Part shown: positions 54,313 to 64,000 of the stretch, piece by piece
Layout of the letters: the number at the start of each line of letters is the position of its first letter
How positions within the stretch are numbered: the stretch's first letter is position 1
From: Lepidostoma basale
Taxonomy: Eukaryota; Arthropoda; Insecta; Trichoptera; Lepidostomatidae
NCBI GenBank assembly: GCA_022606425.2
Contig: JAHDVF020001052.1
Location: forward strand, 301,514-365,513
Reading direction: 5' to 3'
DNA: 64,000 nt
Program-made: the position numbers and the translations under genes
Notes under the pieces: model-generated
Told to the model about the DNA's origin: nothing
The model's input: only the letters and a program-made list of their open reading frames with translations
Database searches by the model: none

Positions 54313-55184
54313 CTGTCCTACTTGCAGACAACGAGAATGAACTAAATGTCCTGGTGACTAGTATGTATGAGGTATGCAAATGCGAAATGATCTGATGATA
54401 AATGAAGACTACAGGGGAAAAACAAGGAATGTCAGTTAAAATTCAAAATCAATGTAATAATGCCATCTAGCGGCATTTATACGTATCTATCCACAGTAAA
54501 ATTTTCATATTAAAAAATCACGTGTGTCATCGACTATGGCCAGATGATCGATTGCTAATTGCTAAGAAATATATAGACTTTGATTAGCTTTATTCTCAAT
54601 TTATTCAAATTAACCTTCTACTGACATTTCTTGTTTTTCCCCTGTAGTCTTTAAATGTGAATAAATCTGAAGTAATGATTTTCGACAAAGAAGAAAAAAG
54701 TTGTAAAATAAAATAAAAATTTAAAGACACGTTTTATTATTGAAAAAGTTATACAATTTACGGAAACATGTTTTAAATTTTAATTCTTTATTTTTCCAAA
54801 TAGATATTACAAATACATATACATTTTACAAATACGTATACAAATATGTCTGAATCTATACTCACATATGTTAGTATCTACCAGAATCTTTCGTAACAGC
54901 AAGTTTCACCGGCTGTTGGTTTTCTCATGCAGTTTCCTGCCGATTTCACACTTCAGATGCACCTTATTGGAAGATATAGTGTTCAGAAAGAAGGAATATT
55001 TTCAAAAAGGAGTAAGTGAAACTGTTTTTTTTAAATAGTCAAAGTGTACAGTCTATGTGTCATACTGGTATCACGATTTCTTTAACTAGAGTTTAAAAAA
55101 AATGTCTCGTTTAGATAATTTTTCATAAATGATTTTACATGTGATTTGAGTAAAGTACTGCAAATGTGAAACTAAACTTTAATT
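54313..55184. other. unclassified sequence
   Basis: Nothing recognised. Confidence 0.4.
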
Positions 55185-55445
55185 AACTAGTTTCAACCCG
55201 AGAAATATTCACGGAAACAAAAATATTTTTTACCCTTTAAAAACTAGATTTCTTGTACAATCGTAATGAGTTATAAGTTTTAACTATTAATAAAAATGTT
55301 TTTTTTTTCACACACGTTAAAAATTTCACAACAGAACACCAAATTGTTATCCTTTTGTTTTCTACATCACTGTCATACGACAATCATCAGAACAAATTCA
55401 AAATAATCTAGAAACGTTCTCGGGCATGCGCATTGTGTGCATTTC
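55185..55445 (+). repeat. repeat family V, copy 1
   Basis: Pairs in inverse orientation with 58785-59060. Shared landmarks are ctagaaacgttctcgggcat, gcgcattgtgtgcatttc and cacacgttaaa. It contains tcatcag (minus CTGATGA) but no matching GAAA and stem II. Confidence 0.65.
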
Positions 55446-56079
55446 TAATTACTTTCGTAGAGAATCAGAAATTTTTCTCTCTCGCTTTCTTGTATTCGAA
55501 ATATTTTCGTACTCATTCTTGACGACATTCGTGATTTTGACGATTTATATTATGATTGTGTTTGATCATATGATTGTTAAAATGACTTTTTTTATTCATT
55601 ATCATTTTCTATTCAAATGCGTAATCTAAGGATAAGTTTCGAAATGAAAAACTTGTAATGGATAATAAAATGAGATAATAATAGAAAATAATTGTAATAA
55701 AATGATAAAGAAATGCTTTAAGTTTTGTTATAATTTTTTTTCATACAGTCATGACCAGTTTTGGTAGCTCTATAGAATAAAAGTCGGTTATAAAATTATT
55801 TAAAATTCATAATTATTTCATTTAAATTTTTTACAATGAAATGAAAACCTAAATGAAGAATCAAATTTAAAATGACTGAAAATTTCAGTTATAAAAATAT
55901 ATTAATTCAAATGCATATATAATAGTACTAACAATAAAATAAAAGAGTAATAATTGTTATAAAATGCCATTTCACACTGTTAACGCCTTAACATTTAATG
56001 AAGTGATTTTTAAGAATGTTTTTTAGAATTGCTTTATTGCTGTTTTCAGAAAGGAAAATTCAAATGACGTTCGGAAAAA
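55446..56079. other. AT-rich sequence
   Basis: Nothing recognised. Confidence 0.4.
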
Positions 56080-56340
56080 AAAATATTTCCTGATTTTTTT
56101 TAAAATTAAAACACTATTTTTCCACTTCATTGCCAGGAGAGTGATATGCACTTTTTTGTATCGTTCAAACAATTTATATAGTTTTTCCAATGGTGAAGGT
56201 GTTGAGCCTTTGAAACATATTGAGAAAAATAAACTCAAAGTAAATACACATAAATTCATAAAAATATTCGTCCTTATGGAATTCCACAGTATTAACGCCT
56301 CAAGTATATTGAAAATTCAAATATTTGTATTATCTATGGT
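56080..56340 (+). repeat. hammerhead family B unit, decayed
   Basis: TGAAGGTGTTGAGCCTTTGA keeps stem II, followed by GAAA, CATA and tgagaaaaataaactcaaag as at 8571. The core is CCAATGG. Flanks resemble 29009-29221 in inverse orientation. Confidence 0.65.
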
Positions 56341-57394
56341 AGAATTTTTTACAGAAATTAAAAATAAATTGCTCCGGTTTTAATGAAGATTGATAAATTA
56401 AAATAGTATCAGGCCTCAGTACTGTATGTTTTCCCTCTACACTGGTATTGTTTTCCCATCCCAATCGAAGCCTTTCACGTTGAAATTTCCCTAGCGAGTA
56501 CTGTTATTTTGTGAAAATAGATAGCTATAAAAAGTCATTCAAAGGAAATGACCTAGTCTAAAAGGAACTAAAACAATTCGTACTTGTTCGTTCAAACATG
56601 CAATGCAGTTGTTTTAACAACCATCTAACCTAACCATCCAGCAATCAGGCGTTTATTCCAGGAATAGGAGAAATCACTACAATCTTACCTTGACTTAATG
56701 AGCTTCATCCATACTCATATAACATAGCATGCATACGTCAGTATAACCTTTTCCAACATTGCAGCTTATTAGATAATTTTTGATAGTCAAGATTCCAGAC
56801 TAACCCAGATTTCACACGCTTTTTATATCGTTAGTGAAGCATTTTTTTCATTTAAATAATCAAGTTGACCAGAAATAAAAAATGTACATTTTTTTTTAAT
56901 TGTTAATGTTTATAGTATTAGCATAGCTACCAAACGCAGTAATTTAACCGCTCTACTTTCAGGTAATTTTCCGAGAAACGCGCAAAAAAGCAGGTTTTTT
57001 ATAATGAAATTTAATTATATATCAATGTTTATTATTTTAAATTACGAAACGTCAAATACTCGGCCTCACACTTCGCCAGCCCCTTGTAAAACGATCATAT
57101 TTATGAAGACTTGTACTCAAGTGTTGTTGGCACACGCACGTATCTATCCCTAACAGTTTATACATTTAAGGTACATTACATTTTCTCAATTGCGTACGTG
57201 ATACGGGATAGCGCAGAATGGTACAGTCAAAGTGAACGTATCACGTACGTTCAAATACGTAGGGTTATTAAAAAAGGCGATATTCGTAACTTTCTTCTGT
57301 ATTTGCGGTAACTTTGAACAATGTTTATTTCTTTGTAATATTTATTTCTTGCTTATTTCTGCTTACGCTTCAATGCTTATTTCTTTATTAAATT
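56341..57394. other. single-copy-looking sequence
   Basis: Less AT-rich near 57060-57260, which contains a palindrome-like cgtacgtgatacggg...cgtatcacgtacg pair at 57195-57250. No gene recognised. Confidence 0.4.
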
Positions 57395-57610
57395 TTTAAA
57401 TTAAATTAACACAAACATGTTTCGGGCACAGAAGCCCTTCATGAGTGTAGTTAATTATTGTATTATATATACAATAAAAAAATTATATGTATTTTTTCAT
57501 GAATGTGATTTTTCATTTGATTTTTTATTACTAGTTTTACTTATTTTTGTTTTATTTCCTTATTATCTGTCAAAACTGACTACATTCGTGAAAAAATTGT
57601 TTAAATGTTC
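57395..57610. repeat. hammerhead family E unit
   Basis: Same order as the left half of 30545-30885: aacatgtttcggg, aagcccttcatga, and later ctgtcaaaactgac and attcgtgaaaaaa. Confidence 0.75.
57414..57445 (-). ncRNA. hammerhead-like motif (family E)
   Basis: The minus strand reads CTCATGA (57445-57439; G5 changed to C), perfect stem II GGGC/GCCC with loop TTCTGT, GAAA (57423-57420), palindromic CATG and TT. The G5 change should abolish cleavage. Confidence 0.55.
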
Positions 57611-58611
57611 AACGTGTCATGCACGCACGTAGATTTTACCTTTATTTATTTCGTATTTTTTCTTTATGTCGAAATAATATGGTGGAATATAATAATCGAT
57701 TTAATCTAGTGTTTGGCTATAGACATTATAATCGTAATTTCGTTTCATGTCGATTCCGCCCGCGTTCTTCATTAGGAGAATAGTTTTGTCGGCCAGACCG
57801 CCCCCGGCCCTGGCGTACTCGGGTCACGTTTGTATAACTGAATTTCTAAGGGAATTTACGGACTCATCCCACATGATATCGAAGTATGACGAGTACGTGG
57901 GCCAGCCAAAGAAAGTCGTCATCTAAAGTTTTTCACAATACAAGTAAACCTTATAACTCAGAGGGGGATTTATGTGACGTTTCCCAGCAAACGGAAGCGG
58001 CAAAGAGTCTTATCACTCTTTTACGTGCAGCGAATACATTAAGCGATTTTTTGCGTGGCTGTGAATTATAAAAGTATAGGTGTGAGACGGTTTCAAAGGT
58101 AAAATATAAAGAATCCCAAATTATGTGCCTCTCTCCCTCTTGGGAATTTTTTTCGGCCATTTGTAGTGTTTTTTATTTACGCCTATAAATTTTGTGTTTT
58201 ATTAGGATTGATAAATGAGAATTGTGCTTCGTGTGAATTGTACCTTTGCAAAAAAGGAAAATGTATTTTAGATAACTTTTATACTCGTTTTAAAGTGGTG
58301 GTAATAATTTGTTCATAAAATACATCAAATTTAATCAAAATATGTACTATTATTCGTATAGTTATTTCATATGCAAGTGATTTTATATTATAATGGTATA
58401 TGTAAAATACTTGATGCTTTTATTAAAGATAGTGAAAAAATCTTCATTAGGGATGATAGCGTTAGAATTTTTATGTGTGGGTAACTTACCAGTAAATTTA
58501 TCTATGGAATTGGATTATTTTCATCTTTAGTTTTCAAAATAGCTGAAATAACAGCTATTAAAATATAAACTAATTTATTCTCCAACGAATATAAATTAAG
58601 AAAACAAAACG
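57611..58611. other. single-copy-looking sequence
   Basis: The segment 57735-57860 is GC-richer (ccgcccccggccctggcgta). An RTE1 scrap (gtgtcatgcacgcacgtaga) is at 57616. No gene recognised. Confidence 0.35.
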
Positions 58612-58695
58612 AATTAGAACGTCTGTTTTCTAGTAGTTTTATTATATTTTATGGGAACGACATTTTTTGCCTTGCTTAAAAACATTATCAAAAAT
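58612..58695. repeat. fold-back family P, copy 18 (left arm)
   Basis: agaacgtctgttttctagta, attatattttatgggaacga, tttgccttgc. Confidence 0.8.
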
Positions 58696-58784
58696 AAATA
58701 AGCGAAAATCTAGATGTCGTCAATACATAATTAGTAGGAGAATATTTTAAATACAAGAGATCGAGAGGAGAATACTTCGATTTT

Positions 58785-59060
58785 TGAAGTATAATTTGAA
58801 ATGCACACGATGCGTATGCCCGAGAATGTTTCTGAATATTTTAGAATTTTGTTCTAATTATTGTAAAAAAATGTTTTTTTTTTGTTAATCGCGAAATCTT
58901 TAACGTGTGTGAAAAAAAAAATTATATTAAGAGCTAATTATTTTTACTGACAACGATTGTACAGTTTACTAAGTTTTTATAGGGTATAAAATCTTTACTT
59001 CCGTGAATATATCATGGTTTGCAACTAGTTTATTTATACGAGTATAATTAAATTTCTAGA
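58785..59060 (-). repeat. repeat family V, copy 2
   Basis: Inverse copy of 55185-55445: gaaatgcacacgatgcgtat, cccgagaatgtttctg, tctttaacgtgtgtg and tttacttccgtgaatat. Confidence 0.65.
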
Positions 59061-59734
59061 AAACATTAGTATTAATTATTTAATTTGGATTTTTACGTAA
59101 CTATTAAGGATACAAAAAAAAAACAATATTAATTTTCGTATTCTTCCATTATTCACTTACTTAGTTGAGTTATTAAACATGCTTTATACGTGCGTTTTCT
59201 AAATTGTCTTTTTTCTACAATATTTATCATTCGGAAAAGGCGCGTATATACTCTCGTATATACAATAGTTTAACAAACCATGTGAGTAAATAAATCGAGT
59301 AATATTTCCAATTTCCTAGAATTGATTTCAACTATCGATTTTTTTCACAATTGGATAGTATAAGATAATACGATAAGTCTAGATAACGCAAGCTATTTTC
59401 AACATAGAGATAGAAGAGAAGAGAAATGTTTTCCATCAGTCTTGCGCTCGAAATATATAAATTTCTCCAGTAAACGAACTATTTCTGAACGAATTGTCTT
59501 CTCAGATATATTTTAGTTTTATTTGACGTGATCACAAGTAGTATTGCAAAGTCATGGAAATTAAAATGAAAGAAATCAATTTTTTTATTGAAGATTGTTT
59601 GTGTGACCAAGTATAAATACCCCATTTTAACCAGTTTTTTAGGTTTGACTAAATGGAAAGAAAACTATTTCTAGAACGAAAAAAAGTGGTGACATACGTA
59701 TGAAACTTTGAAATGTTATTATTTTGTTGAATCG
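59061..59734. other. AT-rich sequence
   Basis: Nothing recognised. Confidence 0.4.
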
Positions 59735-59779
59735 TTTTTTATATCATTACAGCGCGAGCCAAATCGATGTAAAGGGTTA

Positions 59780-60457
59780 TATAAGGTTCCCACCACCACC
59801 CGAGACTGTTATAGGACGCAGCGACGCCCTTATGTCAGTCTCGCTACACTATCTAGGCCTGTTCCTTGTCCATCCGGGACTTACGTTAATTTAATTTAGC
59901 CTTTTCTTGTCATCAATCAAAAGGGTGATAGACCACATTTAATCTATTCTTTTAACCTTATATATCTCCCGCGCGGCCTCACATCTCTTTATTATTAAAT
60001 CAAATCAGAAGTAAATATTAAGTTTAAAATTTTTAAGTATCAAAATTTTTAAGTATTAAAAAAAAAAAAATTTAAAAACATTATTTAAAATGTCAACACA
60101 AAGTAAGCTTCAAGAAGAATTATTCTTCAATAATATAGTTAATATTATATAAAACACACCTTAAATTAGTAAAAAAACACATTAAAATTATATTAAACAC
60201 ACATTACTACACAATTGATATTATTAATACACACATTAATACACAGTAGGACAAATATATAACAAACTAAATTTTAAAACAAGAAAAATATAGTTTATGA
60301 GGGAAGCGGGAAAATGTTAAGTAAGAATGAATAAATTTCGATGGGATGGATGGAGGACAGGTTTTAGAAAGAGCAGAAATGAATTTAAAAAAAAAACAGT
60401 ACGAGTATACATAAAACACATTATAAACAGAAAATGACACAGACACTTTATCGTGCT
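59780..60457 (-). mobile_element. complete U-family element, 14-bp target duplication
   Basis: 678 bp, bounded by gatgtaaagggtta at 59766-59779 and 60458-60471. The long duplication is typical of LINE-machinery retroposition. The minus-strand 5' end is agcacgataaagtgtctgtg and the 3' end gggaaccttata, without poly-A. No coding frame and no clear Pol III boxes seen. It defines the family limits. Confidence 0.85.
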
Positions 60458-60523
60458 GATGTAAAGGGTTAGCTTAGGTTAGATATTGATTATCATGACA
60501 TGTGATAGGTAGCTAATCTATCG

Positions 60524-60866
60524 AAAATACTAACTAACTAACTAACCATCACGCCGTCTCCCCGAAGGGGTAGGCAGAAAGAATGGACTCCACACTTTTC
60601 TTTCCTGACATATTTCTCTCAATTCCTCAACATTCATACATCGTGTCATGCACGCTCGTCGATTTCTCTGACTCCTCACATGGCCTACATTCAATATTTT
60701 ATTTGTTTGATCGTGCCACGTTTTCTTCGGTCTTCCTCTATTTCTGGTTCCATTTACATCGTTAACATATAATTTTTTTCCATTCGTTCTAATATAATTT
60801 TTTATATATATAATTTTTAATAAAAATAATAATTAATACATACAATTTTTTACCATTCTTTCTTTT
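60524..60866 (-). pseudogene. RTE1 3' fragment inserted in a SINE
   Basis: TTAG tail at 60531, catcacgccgtctccccgaa, and minus-strand RTE1 codons for GTRNRGRPKKTWHDQINKIL. The 5' part is disturbed by an AT-rich expansion near 60790-60850. It interrupts the SINE between ctatcg and cgccatttta. Confidence 0.85.
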
Positions 60867-60960
60867 TCGCCATTTTATTGTCACATGAATTCTACACCAG
60901 ACCAACGACAGTGTGACAATCACTCTGACATCACTGGAAATTGAACATATGCACGTATAT

Positions 60961-61369
60961 GCTTTAATTAAACTAACTAATCTTGTAACTAGGTTTAAAA
61001 AAGAGAAAAAAAATCACAAAAATTCTTGCAGTCGATCCGCTAGTTTCTAGTAAAGGATTCATATGCCTCTGTTGTTTTTGAGCTCACAATATTAGGTCAT
61101 TTTCGAGAAACACTAAGATAGATATTTCTAAGATTTTAGAAAAGAAATATTGCCTGTTACTTGTCCAGAGCATTATCGAATAACACAGAGATAAAATTGA
61201 ATGTTGTGAAGTTGGCACACTATCTACAGTGTCTCAACACTTCTGAATGTAGGTTACATTTCTATCGAAATTTATAGAACCAAGTTTTAATTTTTTTATT
61301 CTGTTTTATTTCAATTCATATCATACTATTATTTAATATTTATTGATTAATAGTGTAAAACTCAATATA
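60961..61369. other. AT-rich sequence
   Basis: Nothing recognised. Confidence 0.4.
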
Positions 61370-61545
61370 AAATCGATAATACAAACGAAAACGTCCATTT
61401 TCAAAAAGTTTTATTAACTTTAATGGGAATAACATGTATTGTCTTGGTAAGGCCTCATCAAATTGTTGAAATTTAATACCTTAGCAAGGCAAAACTTGTC
61501 ATTTCCATAAAATATAATTAAACTTCTAGAAAATACACATTTTAA
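61370..61545. repeat. fold-back family P, copy 19
   Basis: Arms acgaaaacgtccattttcaa and tctagaaaatacacatttta. The right motif ATACCTTAGCAAGGCAAAA keeps a 4-bp stem II but has lost the core and GAAA. Confidence 0.78.
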
Positions 61546-61572
61546 TTCTATTTAATTATAATACAATTACTA

Positions 61573-62215
61573 CTTCTTCTTCTTTTAATAGATCTGACGA
61601 TCTGTGACACAGAAATCATGTCTCGTCGGATGATGAAGTCCAGCTGTCCTTCCATCTTTAGGCGGTCTTCCAGGTGGGCGGTGTCTGGAGGGGATTTCAT
61701 AAGCGGCTGTATATGGAAGTCTGTCACCATCCATTCGGGCTACATGGTCCCTCCAGTATCTTCTTTTGGATCTACTCCACTGAATGATATCCTCTCTTTC
61801 GCAAGTTTTTCTTATGTCTATGTTGCGGACACGATCTCGGAGAGTTTTTCCGAGAGAGAGAGAATTGATCTTAGGACCTTTATCTCCGATGTTCTTAGTA
61901 GTCCCTTGGTTCGCACAGTGTCAGCCCGCGTCTCTACAGCGTACGCCATGATTGGTCGCACGCTTGTTTTATAAATTCTGATCTTGCTGTCGATACGCAT
62001 GTGTTTGTTCTTCCTGACCAGATTCATCAGACACCCCGATACGGTAGAGGCTTTACTGACTTGTTCTCGTACTTCGGTATAGAGGTCATTATGGTTGCAG
62101 ATCTCTACTCCCAAATATCTGAAACTCATTACTTGCTCCACAGGTAAATCATCAACAGCCAGCTAACATCTTGTAGGTTGCCTAGATATAGTGAGACATT
62201 TTGTTTTGCTGACTG
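61573..62215 (-). pseudogene. RTE-like LINE reverse-transcriptase C-terminus
   Basis: Minus frames read VMSFRYLGVEICNHNDLYTE, IRIYKTSVRPIMAYAVETRA and LLRTSEIKVLRSILSLS. After a frameshift come DRVRNIDIRKTCERED, WRDHVARMDGDRLPYTAAYE and a GRPPKDG-like segment, and a GAA tail. It is the longest copy of this family (others: 44203, 48960). Confidence 0.85.
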
Positions 62216-62545
62216 ATATAGCCATATTAAGCCTTTGTGATACTGTGTTGAATTTTCACACAATTTCCACACAGTCCAGTTACAACTTATATCAGTAACT
62301 CCACATCTAATGAAATCGAATACAATTGAATAAGTTAAAGTAAGTATCATAAAATTAAATATGAAAAAAGTATATTAGTTTGGAAAAAATAAACATAAAA
62401 TGTGTGATTTTAAATTATAACCAGATTTTAACAATATGAGATTTTAAAATTGATGCCCCCTGAAAATGTATTATATATGATTTTACTTATGTGTAAAATT
62501 TGATTGTTTGTGTAAAAATAAGTACGTAGGTACTTAACAAAATCG
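62216..62545. other. AT-rich sequence
   Basis: The first part may be the upstream remnant of the LINE; otherwise nothing. Confidence 0.35.
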
Positions 62546-62778
62546 ACGAGCTTCGTGGCAGAGTGGTAACAGCTCTGACTTCCATACCGAAGGTTCCGGG
62601 TTCGATTCCCGGCGATGGCAGTGTGATTGTCACACTGTCTTAGGTCTGGTGTAGAATTCACGTGACAATAAAATGGCAATAGATTGGCTACCTATCACAT
62701 GTAATGAGAATCAATATATTAACTAAAAAATAAATTGTATACAGTAATTGGGATCGAACAACCTGTTCAATACAAAAA
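62546..62778 (+). mobile_element. full-length tRNA-derived SINE, tail type b
   Basis: 233-bp copy bounded by aaaatcg (62539-62545 and 62779-62785). A-box tggcagagtgg, B-box ggttcgattcc, hairpin gtgtgattgtcacac, tail cagtaattggg...cctgttcaatac then poly-A. It is the best reference for the b type. Confidence 0.93.
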
Positions 62779-62785
62779 AAAATCG

Positions 62786-64000
62786 CTCATAATATTAAAA
62801 TGTATTTATTATACTTGAAATAGTACACATGTTCTAATAAAAACAATTAAACATTCAGTTATAATAATAAGGTTACAATATAAGGTTACATTTTGTTTAC
62901 ATATTTATTTAATTCTATTTTTAATTTAATTTATGCTCTGCACACTTTTGACATCCTCCGGTATATCTTCATAAATTTTGAATGCTTTATACATAAGAAA
63001 ATTCTGAGATTTGTTTTTTTTTTTCTGAATGGGGGCCATAGTTTATTTTACTTTCTCGTTTCATATTGATGTTCATGTTGGTTACTTTTTATCTTTCTTA
63101 AAAATTCTTGGGAGGTGTACCCATTAACAATTTAGTGAATTAGTAATAAAACGTTTTATGTATTATAATTATTTTTATAAAAATCTTCTGAGGGTCATTT
63201 CAAGCTTTTTTATATTCGGCTGATCTTTATTTATTGTGAAATTTAGTTAAATATTTGGAGCAAAGGATATGTTAATTCTAACTACCTACTTTGGAATTTC
63301 AAGGGGCATTTTCTACTTTCATACATTCGTAAAAAATACTTGGCTATTAACATATTACACTTTACAGCCATTAATGCTGTTTGATGGCCTCTTAAAAATA
63401 ATGCCCACTTAACATAAGAGTTACGTGAAAAATAAATCTTAATTTTGGGGTTCAGCGGGGATTATTACCAATTCGAATTGTTTTATCTAAAGATCTGGAT
63501 CTTGCGCCTCTTGTTAATGAGCACTGTAATTTCCGCAGCTCGTTTTATAGGAACATTAATATTCATTTACTAAACACCCGGTCCTAGGGCCAGGGTGGAA
63601 GCTTTAGTTACACACACGAAAGATTAGCACGGATTAGGTAGTAACTTGTAGCTTGTAAATACACAGAACGGGTAAGGTAAATATTTTAACAATGTTTATG
63701 ATTATTTATTCTTAATTCGGTATGAATTTTATGTGACTATATTGTTTGATTAGTAATCAAAATTAACTAGGTACATATGCGTAGTGTGTGTGTGTGAGCT
63801 ATGGATATTATTAAAATAAACAACGTACATAAATCTCTTGTGGTCCGGTAGAAGACTGGACGGCTGAAGGAAAATATTATAAATTTAGTATTATTAATAT
63901 GTATGACTTGGACTTGGACTTGGATCTTCTGGCTTACAGAGGTTCAGCTCATGTGGCTATTCCTCTTACGTCTGATGGGAACATTGTTGGAAGGTGATTT
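62786..64000. other. single-copy-looking sequence
   Basis: No repeat family or gene recognised. A short GT run is at 63784. The text gacttggacttgga (63906) also occurs near 53940. Confidence 0.4.

Larger units (their letters stand above)
59735..60960 (-). mobile_element. one SINE copy (tail type a) split twice
   Basis: Three pieces in correct order on the minus strand: head and body 60960-60867, body 60523-60472, tail 59779-59735. The tail reads cctttacatcgatttggctc on the minus strand. The head is diverged (the B box is damaged). Gaps are filled by a U-family element and an RTE1 copy. Confidence 0.85.

Noticed and set aside
55380..55400. CTGATGA on the minus strand as another hammerhead
   Set aside because: No stem II directly followed by GAAA and a stem III can be placed. 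The nearest GAAA is offset.
60531..60545. TTAG repeats as interstitial telomere sequence
   Set aside because: They are always attached to the RTE1 3' end, and the unit is TTAG, not TTAGG.

Overview
The window is AT-rich eukaryotic DNA, most likely from an insect. The mariner, SINE and LINE types present look insect-like, and Lepidoptera is a reasonable but unproven guess. No intact host protein gene, rRNA gene or CRISPR array is visible. Nearly everything recognisable is a decayed mobile element or a dispersed repeat, so this looks like gene-poor or intronic, repeat-rich DNA. No open reading frame exceeds 174 codons, and the informative ones are broken transposase or reverse-transcriptase pieces.

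Four kinds of element dominate. (1) 3'-terminal fragments of non-LTR retrotransposons. One family (called RTE1 here) ends in a TTAG-repeat tail and has about 18 pieces between 3.1 kb and 60.9 kb. Several RTE-like families end in TGA or GAA repeats, and there are CR1/L2-like C-termini. (2) A tRNA-derived SINE with a Pol III A/B-box head, in eight copies and with two alternative 3' tails. (3) DNA transposons: two broken mariners (16386-17218 and 49478-50535), an internally deleted Tc1/mariner-type element with perfect 21-bp ends (51411-52116), a hAT-like MITE with an 8-bp target duplication (23622-24048) and a possible Helitron-like insertion (21486-21989). (4) Many short fold-back repeats.

The fold-back repeats are the most interesting part. 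At least six families with unrelated bodies share one architecture: long inverted arms, with a hammerhead-ribozyme-like motif in one or both arms. Each has a CUGAUGA-like core, a short stem II, GAAA, a self-complementary 4-6 nt stem III (CATG, CAGCTG, CTAG or CCGG) and a cleavage dinucleotide. The best motifs are at 8587-8620, 29553-29588 and 39646-39677. The commonest family (family P, about 20 copies) carries UUGAUAA instead of CUGAUGA, which exchanges the C3-G8 core pair for U3-A8. Hammerhead motifs are known in Penelope-like elements and in metazoan retrozymes. The inverted-dimer arrangement and the co-varied core are what deserve testing.

Insertions are nested and can be ordered by target duplications. 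A SINE lies inside a hammerhead palindrome (26370-26618) and an RTE fragment lies inside another (13115-13386). A 678-bp element with a 14-bp duplication and an RTE1 copy both interrupt one SINE (59735-60960). A CR1-like piece sits in an RTE1 copy (34268-34668). A GC-rich, LTR-like promoter with tandem CCAAT units lies at 45834-46375. All coordinates of decayed repeats are approximate, and no identities were computed.
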